Shown one piece after another: positions 1-12,600 of a stretch of 64,000 nt of DNA. The notes under the pieces are model-generated. The model did no database searches. It was not told the origin of the DNA and was given only the letters and a program-made list of their open reading frames with translations. Made by a program: the position numbers and the translations under genes. Within the stretch, counting starts at the first letter, position 1. Each line of letters opens with the position of its first letter. The stretch spans positions 32,501 to 96,500 of the forward strand of contig CAJNDS010002442.1 of NCBI GenBank assembly GCA_905221605.1, read 5' to 3'. Source of the DNA: Symbiodinium natans (lineage: Eukaryota > Sar > Dinophyceae > Suessiales > Symbiodiniaceae).

Positions 1-1607
1 ACCCGTTTGTCTCTGCTCCCCCCCTGAACCAGCCGACTCCTTTCGTCAATAAAGCAAGACCAGTTGTTTCATTTAGTTGCTGCCTACAACATGCAGTGTT
101 TCAGAAAGTTGGAGTTTTCATTTTGTGTCTTAAGCTCTTACGCTCCTGTCTTGGTACATTTGCAAACCTCAGGCTCCTAAACGCAAACCCCGCAAGCCCC
201 GCAGGAATCGGCCTCTAGTTCACGTGGGCTGGCCGCCAGCGTCATGGAAACCGCAGCTGCAGCCGAGGCTCTTCGGAGCTTTCCGAAGTGCTTTAGGGGT
301 GGAGGGCTTTCGGGCTCTAGGTGCTCCATGGGTTGAAGGTCGCAGGGCCTAACACCGGGAAGCCACTAGGACCAGGCCGACTGGGCGCAGCGGGGAACCC
401 TCAACTCCCTCAACTCCCGAAAGCCCTCAGCTCAAGGACACTAAACAACCTCGACCCGAAGCCTTGAAGACACCTAACCTTAAGCCACGAAGTACAAGCC
501 CCCCCGCCCCCCCTTGCCCCCCCCCAAAACCCCCAAGGCCACCGGAACTGCGTGCCTGGAGTCGGGGCTCAAATGTTCACTGGGCGAAGCGGCGGGCCCA
601 GGCAAGCTTGCATCTTCAGGGTTTGGGGGTGCAGGTTTGGGTATGTGTTTTGTGGTTTAGGGTGAAGGAAGGAACGAAGGAAGGAAAGAAAGAACGACAT
701 AGAGAAAGCCAGGAAACAAAGGTTTTGGCATGAAAACATAGAGGCCACTCCTCTCCCTCCCAATTCAAAAACAGTTCAATGCGGTAACCAAAACAAGTTA
801 TCGCCCAATGCCACGTCTAAACCACGGACGGTTTAGGAACCCTTAACTACAAGGAGTATGCACTATCAAATTATGTACCAATACGGATCCGTGAGGCGCC
901 CGCCGAGGAGTCGGGGCCGAATGCCGCTGGTGTCCTCAAGGCGTGGCCTAAAGGGTGTGGGGTTTTGGGATGTTTTGGGCTTGCCGTTCTATTTATGTTA
1001 AGTCTTTAGTCTGCCCTAAGAGAATCCCTTTGAGAATCCCCAGATACTGTCGCGGCCTAGAATCCTGCAGAGAATCCGTGTTTTTGGAGTTGCCGCCCCC
1101 AGAGGAGAGAACCCGTCTACTTAGCATCCATTGAACCTTTACAGACAGGTGAAAGGGTTCAGAAAGTGCGCATTCAACAGACACTGCAAAACGACGGGAT
1201 TAACATAAGCCTGTACGTTGGCATCAGCCGACCTACATAATCAGACTTGTGCAGGTCTCTCTGAACTGCAGCCCTAAACCTTTTTCTGAAGATTCACAGC
1301 TTTTTGGTCTTTTTGGTAGGGGTGTAGATGGTGTTAATATAGCCGTTGGGACATCAGACATTGTTGGGTTTGGGTAGAAATTCGGGGTTGTAGGGTGTTA
1401 GGTTTTCCGAGGTTCGTTGGATGGTTGTAGGGATGTTGTCCGGATATACTTTGACGTCAAGCAAGATTGTAGTTTAGTTTCGCGGGTTTCGGGGTTTCAG
1501 GCGCGTGGCTCTGCATCGCAATTTTTCCAGACAGTATGCCAAGTATGCCCCTTCATATGGTTCCACGAGCCTTTTGCAACTGCATCTTTTTCCCCAGAAA
1601 GGGGGCA
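1..1607. other. 5' flank, no supported gene
   Basis: GC-rich, intron-like or intergenic DNA upstream of the channel gene. A purine-rich GAAGG/GAAAG stretch lies near 664-700 and an AATAAA-like word near 48. Short open frames exist on both strands, but none has a recognisable motif or splice context. The frame that leads into the first channel exon is open from about 1536, so the true start of that gene may lie further upstream. Confidence 0.5.
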
Positions 1608-4600
1608 ATGTTGAGAGCCAAGGCTGCGATGACCGTTTTCGCTTGGCCCGTCGTGCTCCACCTGCTCTTCATCACGGCGCGGAAATATGACGGTTTGCTG
1701 CAGAACTTTTTTCTGAGGCTTTTGCTGTACGTGGGGTCTTCCATCGTCCTGGTTCGGCTGCCTGCGGCCCCGGACGTGAAGAGCATGAAGTTGGCTCTGA
1801 CCCGTGGCATCGCGCCCATGATCGAGCCCTTTGTTGCCGAATCCTGGATTGCTGGCAAGCTGGCCGGGTTCTTCTCAGGCCGCACCCCCAGTAAGTCACT
1901 TGCTTCCCCCCGGACCCAGCACGGGCCATCTTCTTACACCCTGCACTTCACCGGGCGGAACCCACCTACGCCGAGCGAACGCCCTCTCAAGGCTTGCTGT
2001 TGGGATTCTCGCGTGCCTTCCTGGCCTTCTCGGCGGTGAACTTCGGCGCTCGGGTGCTGCCGAAAACCTGGAGTTTGGACTTGAGCAAGAGCGATCCGTA
2101 CCTGAGCCTCAGCTCATCTTCGCCCTCAGGGTCTAGTGTCCTTGAGCCTCAGCTCGTTGTGAGGGGGTGAGTCTAAGTTTTCGGGGTCGTAGGTTGTTGA
2201 GCTCAGAACCAAGGCCGATGAAGGCACACCGGGTGCAGGTTTGGTGGTCGCAGGGTATGGGCTTGAACCACCGTCTGTTTTTGGGCCGGGTGTGTGCAGT
2301 GCATCATCTCTTGCCCACCCTGTAACATTCCCCGAAAACCCTGAAACCCAGACCTCAAGACCGTAAAGCGTCTAAAGCCATTTTGAATCCTGAAATCCCG
2401 GGGCTTCGAAGACCCAGCCCTCAACCCCGAGGATGATCCTGGATGACAACGGGGATGGCAATGTAACGGCCGAGGAGGCGCCGGGGTCGAGGGTCTCCTC
2501 TCTGCGGAGGCGGGGGTTGAACTTCGACTATTTGTGTACGCAGGCTGATTGTTCATTGTCATATTGCCGTTATCGTTGTTCGATTCATGTGAAGAAGACT
2601 CAAAGTCTTGGATTCCAAGCCGGTCAAGTATACACACCTGATATATTGTGAGCGAAACAAGTGGGTGGATGCAATGAGTGAGCGCGTGTTCGTTCACGCT
2701 TTTGTTACATGATGATTTGCTTTACCTTTAGGACGGACCTTTCGTATTCTGTTGACCTTCTTACCTTTCCTCTGATTACTGGGATGCAATGGATGACTTC
2801 GGCTTCTCCTTGGCAGTCCAGGTTATTTAGTATTATCTCCAGGAAATAAAGGCACAAGAACCAGATGTTGGATAACCGCCAGAAAGATCTATGCCTTTAT
2901 ATCTTTATCATCATCATCGTCGTCATCATCGCCATCATCGTCATCACCGTCATCATCGTCAGAGCATCATCATATCAATGCTAACGCGCCCGTGGCTTCT
3001 CAAGGGGTCCATGCTGTGGAGGTCGGCGGGGTCCATAGACACGAGAGATGCAAAGGAAGTACGGTGTGCGGGGTCCCGGCCACAAACGAGGGATAGGGAT
3101 GCTGGCATTCAAGCCTATTTTGAGGGAAGACCTAGAATTTCCAGAGGTGTTCTCCTTTGTCTTCCGGGTCAGCCGGCGTGTCCTTGGTGCTGCCATGACC
3201 TCGATCATCGGCTACCAGATACTGAAGCTCAAGCGTCCACCCAGGACTCATACCCGTTGGCAGCAAGCTTTTGATTTGGTAGCGGGCGCTAGGGTTTTGC
3301 GAGTCCAGGAGTCAATCAACTCCTGCTAATGCAGCAAAGCTCCTGCGCTTCTTGATTGTCCGTCAACCTTGAGACCCAAGGACTCGGATTTTAGCAGAGT
3401 CCCGCTGTTCCTTTTGGCCCTTGCGCTTCTGGTGCCGGACGCTGGGCAGTACACAAAACCCCGAACCCCTTTAAAACCCTGGCGTTTCCCGAATCCTCAT
3501 CCTTTCTCCGCGAAGTACTAAGCCCTGAACGTTTGAGCACTCCTTGGTGGTCGATGCCGTTCCGGTTCTGATTGGCCCTTGGCTTGGACAATCGGAAGCC
3601 CTAGACCCCGAAGAGAGCCGAGAGGGTGTAAGGAGCCTTTGAATCCTGAGAGTTTCGAATCCCCAGCCAAGAATGATGTACGCCATGCAGAACCCGCGCG
3701 AGGCGGACCTGAAAGCCCGATGCTTCGCAGATGGAAGACTTGTAGGGTCCGTGGCTTCAGGTCACCCGAATCCTCAGGCACCGAAGTCCCAAGTTCCCAA
3801 ATGAAAGGAGTTTTTCAATCCCCAGCATTGGGAGGCAAAGTCCCGGCTGCTAGCGCGGCGGGTGCTGTTGGCGAGCCGTGTCACCGACGTGGTCGTGGTG
3901 CCTTTGGCCGCCCCAGGTTTAGGTGCAGAGCGCTGGAGTTTGTGAGGGCAAATACACGCAGGCCTTTCTAAGAACATCTTCCATGTCGAGGCTGCAAGAA
4001 AGGCATCGTGTGACATCGTGGCACTGGTATTCCGTTGCGCGAGAAGCTTATGTAGACCGTGATGGCATGCAACGTAATCACCCTAGGTGATCTGTGCCAT
4101 GATTTGGCCCTGGATGGACGTTATCGGCCTGAGGCCACAAATTGTTCTGGCTCTCGGTGGCGTTGGTGGGTTGGCTCTGGGCCTGGCAGCAAGGAACCTG
4201 GTGGGAAACCTCATTGCAGGCTCCTGGGGAAAAGACTTTCCCACCCACCGGACCACCCAGCAGACAAAAGTCCAAGCTTACCACGGTTCTTTTGACAGCC
4301 TTCTGCTGGGAGGTTCGTTGATTCAGTTGAACCGGCCGTTCGTCGAAGGCCTGCGGGTGGCACGCTGTGTTGTCTTTTCTTTATCAGCCCTGGTTCTAAG
4401 TGCTCTGACAGGTCGGGACTTGTTAAAGTAATTTGCGGAGCGTTGCTTCGTTACGGAAGCCATATTGATTACTCGTAGGAGAGATCACACAGATTGGGCT
4501 TGTAAGAGTGGGTTTCTTTCTACGGAGGCTTTCGGGGGGGAGGAAGAGCAGGGAGTGCAATCTCGCAAAAAGCCTTTGGACCTCCGTTCATCGTTCAGGG

Positions 4601-5801
4601 TCGTGGGGGCTTGCGGTCTTGCGGTGCAGGCGACGAGATAAGGCTGGGAAATGAGAAGATGGTCGGCATGGTCGAGGAAATTGGCCCCATCAACACACAT
4701 CTCAATAGCTTGGATGGCATGCTGGTCCACATCCCAAACCAGAACCTCCTGCAAGACTTTGTGGTCAACAAGACCATCAAGGACTTGCAATCCTAAACCG
4801 ACTCATGCTTCTAACGCCCTGAACTCGACACCCCAAAGGCCCTAAAGGACCGCAGAGGCCCTACAGGGCTCCAGTCGCCATGGTCCCGTCTTGAGGACTT
4901 CAGACCCATCAGGGAGCTGGTGCGAGTTACTTCCTCCGACATGAGGAAGCTGCCCGAGCTGGTGGAGAGCCTTCAGAGCCTGCTCTTATCACACGAGGAC
5001 CTCCTCCAAGAAGAGGAGGTGCTGGATTCGGGTTCCGGGCTGATTCTTAGGGAGCGGGGGAGTCGAAAACCGCGTGAGAGCGGCACCCAGAAGTTTGAGG
5101 GAGAAGTCCGAGCCAGGTGCAGAGGCTCAAAGATCTTCGAGGAGGCTGCGTGAAGGTCTACCCACCATTCTGTGGCTTCGAAGGCTTCGACGAGGTGGGG
5201 GCCAAGCCCCTGGGTCGCAATGCCGGGTTCCATCCTGTAGAGGTGCCTACCCGGACGGCCCCTACACCGGGCTTATACTTTATGTTGCCTGAGGTGGCAG
5301 AGCTTCTCTATGTTTCAAGCACTTGACCCAACTTCACCTAGGATTGCCATCCGCGCCTACGCCAGGGGATCCATGTCATCGCTCCCCTTTTGGCGGCTGA
5401 AGAGCCAGCTTCTCCTGCAAATCAGTGAGTGTACCTGGGCCTTGATTGTCGAACCCCTCTCTGACACCCCAAGATACCCGAAGCTGCAGCCCCACAGGCC
5501 GGAATTTACGTAGGCGAGGGCTCACTTCGAAGTCACCCATTTTTGGACATTGGATTCAAAAAAGGGAGGCGTAGTTTCCTGGATCCCAAAGGGGTTCAGG
5601 GTTTTAGGGCCCCTCAACCTCAAGGCAGGGCCCCAAGAGCCGAAGCCCAAACTCCAAACTCCGCCAGGCATCCTCGACCATGGCGCGCAACCGGCGTTCC
5701 TGAGTGCAGCGGAGAGTCCGACGAGCCGCGCAGAGCCTCAAATGCTTTTGACCGAGGATCCGTCTCGCCTCTCTGCAATGCAGGCATTGCAGGCTGCATA
5801 A
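1608..5801 (+). CDS. MscS-like mechanosensitive ion channel with EF-hand (multi-exon)
   Basis: Predicted membrane channel of the MscS family, which opens under membrane tension. Exons read by eye: 1608-1890 (hydrophobic, first TM segments), 1992-2166, 2432-about 2500 (EF-hand loop DDNGDGNVTAEE), probable pieces near 3130-3235 and 3838-3925, 4087-4219 (TM3 pore motif GGVGGLALGLAARNLVGNLI), 4313-4348, 4630-about 4790, about 4905-5035, about 5125-5200, about 5337-5423 and 5668-5801 ending in TAA. Joining 4219/4313 and 4348/4630 in phase gives AGSLIQLNRPFVEGDEIRL, the conserved family stretch after TM3. The beta domain (VEEIGPINTHLNSLDG, IPNQNLL) follows, then a C-terminal alpha/beta part ending ILDHGAQPAF. 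An EF-hand ahead of the pore is the layout of calcium-linked fungal and algal MscS channels. The start Met is uncertain because the frame is open to 1536. The N-terminal exon set is incomplete. Confidence 0.85.
2432..2500 (+). CDS. EF-hand exon of the channel gene
   Basis: The acceptor AG ends at 2431. The two bases left at the end of the previous exon (2166) plus the first base here make an in-frame Gly, then MILDDNGDGNVTAEEAPG. Loop positions 1, 3, 5, 6, 8 and 12 are D, N, D, G, V and E, the canonical calcium-binding pattern. The 3' border is not certain. Confidence 0.75.
2903..2975. repeat. CAT/CGT trinucleotide microsatellite
   Basis: Imperfect CAT, CGT and CAC triplets in an intron of the channel gene. 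Confidence 0.8.
4220..4312 (+). other. GC-AG intron in channel gene
   Basis: A 93-nt intron with GC donor (GCAG|GCTCCT) and AG acceptor (GGGAG|GTTCG). The borders are fixed by the MscS reading frame: a one-base phase overhang on the left and two bases on the right complete the Gly of AGSLIQLN. Confidence 0.75.
4313..4348 (+). CDS. 36-nt micro-exon of the channel gene
   Basis: Encodes most of SLIQLNRPFVE between two GC-AG introns. It is supported because the flanking exons and this piece rebuild the MscS core without a gap. Confidence 0.75.
4349..4629 (+). other. GC-AG intron in channel gene
   Basis: Donor GAAG|GCCTGC, acceptor GTGCAG|GCGAC. The frame continues as ...FVE-G-DEIRL. Together with the intron at 4220 this is a mark of dinoflagellate splicing. 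Confidence 0.7.
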
Positions 5802-6375
5802 ATCTCAAGAGCCCTTGTGTGCGACCTTGAACATCTTTGGACTTGTCGACATCCGCAGCCCAGTATAGAGCCTTGGTGCAGCAAACACCATTTGTCCTCA
5901 TGTGTCCAAACAAGCTGCTTGAAACTAAATGGTTTCAGTAGTGGCTCATGTGATTCAACTGGCAAGTGCGAGGCACGCCATGATGACACCCTGGACCGTG
6001 TCTAGATTCAGCATCTGGCCAACCAGCAGAGATGAAAAAGATGCAAATGCACCCGAACCAACGCGCAAAACATCCCCTGTCCCAGCCTACTCCCCCAACG
6101 CTTGCCGGGATCGCTGGCATGCTCGTTCGTGGTGGCCATGGCCCTGCATAAGCTCTGGCTGCCCCTCTGGGCTGCCCTGGCACAGGGTGACGATCCACTT
6201 CCGGTTTTCGGCTGCGTGCCCCGGCGTTCGATTCCCGCGGGTTCGTGATGACGGGAGCCTCCAAACTGTAAACGAGCTTCTTCCGGCATCCTGTGTGCCC
6301 TTGGGGTGTAAAGGTTCCCCAGTGTTCTCGAACCCCCAAGCACTGCAGGTTTCCCGCTCAAAGCGGTTTCGGTGT

Positions 6376-6415
6376 GGGGTTTAGGATTTAGGGTTTGGGG
6401 TTTAGGGGTGGGGCT
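6376..6415 (+). repeat. Degenerate TTTAGGG telomere-like patch
   Basis: Several imperfect GGGTTTAGG/GGATTTAGG units in a row. Similar short patches recur through the introns of this window. Confidence 0.6.
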
Positions 6416-8703
6416 TACTCAACATTCTCAACCAGCAGCCTCATAACAAGCCCGAAGCCGTGCAGCAAAGGTGGGCCACACCCCGTGCAACATCAACCTC
6501 GCGGGGCACAATGTCACGGATGGCGACATGGTGGTTTTCGACGAAGTCCAGGAGAGGTTGAGGGTTCAAGGCCCCCAGTTGAGCAATTCGGAGAGTGGAC
6601 AGGTTCACTTGGTTTTGTGCGTGCATGTCGGGCTTTGGTTTTTTGGTAGGTCCGGTAGGTGCAGTGATTTGAAATGCGCCGCGAAAGCTGCCTAAAATGC
6701 AGGTGCCGACTGCAAGACGAAGTCTTTGAGTGTTACCCTCGATCTGAGAGTTCTCTTCTTGCTGCATGCTGCGGTTGGGTTCAGGGTTTCCAGGTTTCGG
6801 GGTTCTACAGGGGAGTAGGTCCTAGGGCTTTTGTATTCAGCGATGCGGAAGTGGGTGCTTTTTTGCTTAATTATGCTGTTCTCTCCTGACGAGTTTCTGG
6901 ACCGCCCATTCTTCATCTTGTGTGCGTGACGCTGGTACGGGTTCGCTTGAGGCTAGGCCTGCCATCGTCCGTAGCTTCACTGAGAGGACGGCACATGCCC
7001 AAGATGTCTTTCCACAGATCTGGGCATATGCCTGCTTCTCAGAGTGCGTGTAACTGTAGCGGTGGTCCAGTCGTGGCAACTGTTTGTGTAAGTGGACATA
7101 CACATCCCCCGCGAGCAATCCCCCCTAATGTTGAGAAACACCCCACAGACAAGGATGTTCTGTGGTCACGAGTCTTCGGATTACAATTGCTTTATGGGTG
7201 CTTTGCCCGGGAAGCTTGCTTCTTGTCTTGGTTTCCGATACGGAGGACAGGGCATGTGCCACCCACACGGGAAGACTAACTGGCAAAAGAATCAGAACAA
7301 CCCGAAAGCTCTGCTTGGCCTTTTTGCTTCAGGTCCTTTTCTGCGAACGACATCTCGCATTCCCGGCGCTGTCTTCTGTGAGGACCATACGTAACACCGC
7401 ACCTTCTGATAGCAATTCATTGGCTTAACTCTTAATTATCATATGTATTTTGGCTTGTGCTCACTGCTCCCAGTCAGTTCTCACATCCAAGCCAAGCAAC
7501 CTCGCAATGCAGCAGCAGGATGGCACCCACTCGCTCCGGTGGTCTTGTGGTGAGGAAGGCCCTCCTGCTCCTTCTCCACCGCCCTTGTTCCCACCTGCAT
7601 AGTGTTGCGGTGAGACATTCTGCGGGATAGCTCATGCAATTTGCCACTCGTGCTTCAGATATACGATGTCGGTAGATCACGGCGTTCTAGTGAAGGGAAC
7701 TGAACAAGATCTCCGGTTGTGAGGAACTGAGAGTAGCCTCTGCCGGGTGGCTGATCGAACCCTGAGATCCAAGGGTAGACATATGCAAGGGTAGTGTGAT
7801 GGGCTTGGCAGGCAAGGGAGAGCGACTCCTCTGCCCGCCCAACCACACGATGTGCGCCGGCCGCTTGGGTTTTTCGAGCCTGCAGCTAGGTCGGCCAGAG
7901 TCGGCAAGTGTACGTTCTACATGTACAAGGGTTTCGGCCCCTTGCCATAAGCCTTCACCTACCCTTCCTGTAAGACATGGGTCGACATTCACCAGGAAGG
8001 CTCTAAATTCGTTTGATTCAAGCAGAGCCAGTGGCGTGGAGCTTCGGCGTCCCCAGAAAGGCCGTCAGTAGCTTAGGTCGAATTTGTAAGAAGCTGAGTA
8101 AGCCCAAATACCACAAGGACGAACTTGCGGTGGCGGCTTGGACCATTGCTGCATGGCCCAGAACCCGGATGGCTTTGCGGGCTGCGCCCGGTATGAAGGA
8201 ATCCAAGAAGCAGTTTCCGGGGCCGAGATGACTGGTGTGATCTGGGGGGTTTAGGTTCAGGGTTGAGGAATCTCAGGGTCGCTTGGCACATTTTTTTTGG
8301 AAAGGCAGGGGTCGAGTTGGTTCGGGATAGACATCGGAGGCTCAAGTCTGTCCAAAGTCATCCAGGCTTTTGTTTGCAAGATTGGTCCCGAATTGTTTTT
8401 CTACCATCGTGAGCCTGAGCTCTGTACCGTCCAGTGGGCGCTGTCTCTTGTTCACGTCGCCGGAGTACACCAGAACAGGGGTTTTCATCTCCCTTTCTTG
8501 CCTGAGACTTCTGCCAACTTAGGGTTTTGCATTTGCAAGGGGATCACAAACCTGACACTTGGAGAGGATGGCGGCGCTGTCCTTTCCAACAGGTGGAGAA
8601 CCTGCAGCTTGTTTGCATTTAGCAGCCGCCGTTGTCGTAACGTATGCGGTTCTTTCACGAAGAGCAGTGGCACCAAAGGATCTCTGCTGCTTCTGTGCAA
8701 AGG

Positions 8704-8757
8704 GTTTGGTGCAACAGTAACAACTGTAACAACAGTAACAGCAGTAACAGCGAGAGG
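8704..8757. repeat. AACAGT/AACAAC microsatellite
   Basis: Imperfect tandem CAGTAACAA-type units, about 50 bp. Confidence 0.75.
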
Positions 8758-9514
8758 TTGAAAGTGTTGAGAAGTGAGGCACATCCGGCGAAACTTCACC
8801 ATCGGCCCACACCAACCTGGAAAACATCTTTTCTGCGGCCCGGACTCTCCGTAAGGACTTGGGACCGTGGTGAAGGGCTAATTGAAAATCAGCTTGTCCG
8901 GTTTATCGTTGTCTCAAGTAGCGTACGTAAAGCAGCAGAGCCAGACAAGTGTCGTCATTGGAGAAGTTAGTGAGAATTGCACATGCAGTACAGGGCCCCA
9001 CATGCTGAGCTCTGCTTGTGCCCTGCGCAGATCACAGAGTTCTGATCGCCAAGTCGGACGGTAGCATTCTACACAGTTCAATGCCTCCGCAACTTGCAGT
9101 TGTCAAGATGAAGTCCCAAACCCATCGCCAAAGCCGAAAACATGGCCTCCCATCCAGATAATCAATTCTAGCAGCAGCTGCGCAGGTTCAGGGTTGTGTC
9201 GGCCTGGGCAGAAAGGGTCGTAGGCCTGCCCGCTTCGAAACACGTGGGTTGTTCGTAAAAGAGCAATCCCCTCCAGAACCAGACCCTCTGTCTCTCAATG
9301 CAAGGCAAGTGCACTCCGGAAGACTTTATGCAGAACGCGACTGCCACACCCCTCGGCTCTTGGGATCCAACAATATAGGGTGTGGTTACAGACCCCAACA
9401 GGGCAAGAAACCGACGTTGAGGGGTTCCGGAGACTTCGAGGCGCCTTTAAGACCCTCGCAGAGGCTTCCTCTTTTGCAGATGCATCTGTTCTTGTTCCAC
9501 TTATCATTCTTCTT

Positions 9515-9612
9515 CTTGTCGTTGTTGTCGTTACTATTACTGCTCCTATCACTATCATTGCTACTGCTACTGCTACTGCTACTGCTACTGTTGCTGCAAC
9601 TGTCGTTGTCAT
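9515..9612. repeat. GTT/CTACTG-type microsatellite
   Basis: A GTTGTTGTCGTTACTATT run grades into five tandem CTACTG hexamers and then TTGCTGCAACTGTC. Both strands are open here because of triplet periodicity, not coding. Confidence 0.8.
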
Positions 9613-12600
9613 CGTTCTTGTTCTCTCCTAGATTTCTGCCTTTGGTTTGGCTTTATGGCGGGGCCACCCCCCCTTCTCCCTCCCCTCCGTTGCAATCCGT
9701 TGCAATAGTGCCAGTGCAAGTTCACTTTGCGCGTGTTCGGTTGCACGCAAAAGGCATGCTCTTGAAGCGAAAGGAAGGTGAAGCCTCTCACTGATTATTC
9801 ACCTTGCCGAGAGCTTTTTGGGCAAGAAGCTTGCTTGCCGCAGCGAAAGGAGTCGCATGGTTCGGACAACAAGGCATGTATGCCGGGCCTTTCAAGCGAA
9901 GGGGGAAGTGCTTTTAAAACACTTCAAGTCTGATAAGGAGAGGCTTATGTACCCGCAGCTTTTGCAAGCTCGCAGGGGGAAGTTACTGTGTCAAGGGGGT
10001 TCACTTCACCTGCAGAACAGAACACACGAAATTTTCCGGTTTCTCGATTTCTCTGCGGCAGTTAAAAGTTGATTCTTTGGTGATTATGATATTTTCACTG
10101 TCAGGGCTTTCACTTGGGAAAGTGTAAACAGGTCGGGTGGGGGGGATGGGCATCTATTCTAGTGTTGTCTTTTTTTCATATGACTGATCTTACTATTTTC
10201 TAGAACTACTATGATCATTATCATACTTTTTTGCTACTTATCAGTGATAGAAAAATACCGAGGTGAGTTGGAGCTGATCGGCCCCAACCCATGGCAGCTC
10301 ACCTCCTGCATCACCGGGGCGCCCTACTGACCCTCAGCTTTGCAGCGGTTTTGAGTATGGAGGTTTTTGGGAAGATGCTAAAACGAATCCCCTAGAGCTT
10401 GATTCAGCTTTAAGGAATACCTTGGTTGTGAGGAGGACCCGCAGCCCTCCCCCCTCCAGACGGAATCTGCCAAGAACTTCTGAACCCCAAATGAGCTTAT
10501 TACTGGCCGCTGCGAGGCGAATTCTTTCACCGGGGCAGCTATGGCTTACGGCCACAGACCACGGCTCTGCAGGTGCACCCTACTTTCCTTCAGATCCTTA
10601 CATCCCCTGGTTGAAGGCTTAAGGTTCAGGGCCTTTGAAACCAGGGCTTGTAAGGTTGCCTTCGGCTCTGTTTGGGGGGGGGAGGCACAGCATGGCATGG
10701 CCTTTGCTGCATGTGGGGAGACCCCTCAACCATGGAAGCCCCAAAACCCCCGCAGCTTCGGAATCCTTGGCTTGGAGCCGGGCATGCCAAATGCCAAACC
10801 CTGAGCCCTGGCTTTAACCAAATGTCCCAGTAGGTCTCCTTGCCTTAGGCGTCTCCGTTCGGCTGCGACCAAGTGCAGCTGACGCCGGAGAAGTTCCAAA
10901 TGTACTTCCGCACAGGTTGGCTCCTAGTCTGCGCTAAGCCCGCCTTGGGATTCAGGATTATCGGGTTTTCGCACTGCAGTTTTTCTTTGCGGGATGGCAG
11001 AGGTTATGGAGGGATTGCGTACTTCATTGGGGCAGTTCGCGAGACAAGTCAGCCCCGTGAGCTGCTGTGCCTTGAGAGCCCAGCTTGTGCCCAAGACCCC
11101 AAACATCCCCAAACTCTGAACCCCAAATGAGCTTACGAAGCTTCGAGACTGCGGGCTTTGCGGCCCATGGATCCCACGCATGGCCCCAAACCTTTAGAGC
11201 TTTAGGCTTACCGATGAATCTAGGGGCTGTTTGGGTTTCGGGGTCGGGGTACCGAGGCAGGCCGATCTGGGCGGGGTGTTTTTCAGCAACCGGACTGACC
11301 TGGCTGGACGACACCCTGGCATCTACAGCCTTTGCTGGTGCGAGAACAGCCTCCCGGAATGAGCATGTTCTTTGGAGGGCTTCAGACCTGGATTGCGGGT
11401 TCGGGGTTTCGGACTCAGCATAAACACGCAGTTCAGACCAGACCAGCTGGCCCTGCAATCATGAACTTAAACTCCTTGAGCCCTGTAAGCTCGAAAGGTT
11501 GAACTGGGTAAAGCGAGGCGTAGGGTTCAGGCTTCGGGAGCTTTGCCCTTGAAGCATCTGCGTGCGACACCTCGCTGCCCAAGAGTCCCAGACCCGAAGC
11601 CCCAAATCCTCAGTCCCAAGAACTTTAGCTTCGCAGGCTGTAGCCTTTTCAGATCCCGTTTCAATAGAGAGAGTGTTAGTGTTCATACTCGAGGAAAGTG
11701 CCCAGAAGCCTCTGGGGATCCGGTTCCAGGCACGGCCGGCGCTTGCGAGTCGTTGGAGGACTACAACCTCTCAGCTGGCGGCCTGGTGCTTTCCGGCCCT
11801 GTCGCTCGGGCTGCGCGATTATTTTCTCCTCTAGTAAGGCACCTATCCCTTCTCCCATCAGAATTCCTCAGCTTTCATGCTTGTAGTTTCTGCTGGCCCT
11901 TCGGCTGCTCTTTCTGCAAACCTTTGGCAAAGGTGAGAGAGAAACTGCCAATCGTGGCCGAGTTTGGCGCATTGCGGCTGCACATTATCCCAAAGACAGG
12001 GCTCCTTTGGGGGCAGAAAGGCCTGCTTGCATGCACTTTACAGGCTAGTGAGCTGGACTTTGTGTCGAGAAGCGGAGCCCCCGGAAACACCAGAGGAAGA
12101 CTTCACTGTCAGCGTGCACATGGTGCTCGTAGTCGGCGAGAGCCAGCTCCGCATACAGTCCAGTTGTGCTTTCGTCGGCATTCAGGAAATCAGAGTTTTG
12201 CACACAGTTTGCGGCATTGGATTCTATACAGCTCGGGTTGAATGGGCTTCTTCACGGCGCAGGTGAATGGAGTAGATCATCTCAGATCGTCTTGGCCGGC
12301 TGCACTCTAAATCTTCGTCGGGAGCCAAACCCTAAGCCAAAATAAATGAGTGTTATCTTCACAGGAGTGGTGACTTGATGGGCGAACTTACTTATCGCCC
12401 GAGCCTCCCATTACTGCAATGTTCACCCAGCTCATGCACCTATAATCGGAACATAACCAGGATCATATGGTCAATAGTTCGTGGGTTGGTTTCAAAGAGC
12501 GAATCCATGACAGGTGACTTATCCTTTGCGACTAGAATTATTGATGGGTCGATCATACATTCACCCCTGTATTCTCACCGGATAACTTAATATAGTAAAG

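Noticed and set aside
1891-1919. A 29-nt GT-AG intron in the channel gene, keeping the frame to TYAERTPSQG
   Set aside because: The frame fits, but an acceptor at 1990-1991 gives the same downstream frame with a normal 101-nt intron, so the longer intron is preferred.
6216-6250. GCGTTCGATTCCCG, similar to a tRNA T-loop
   Set aside because: The flanking bases do not form the 5-bp stem and no matching D arm or acceptor stem was found.
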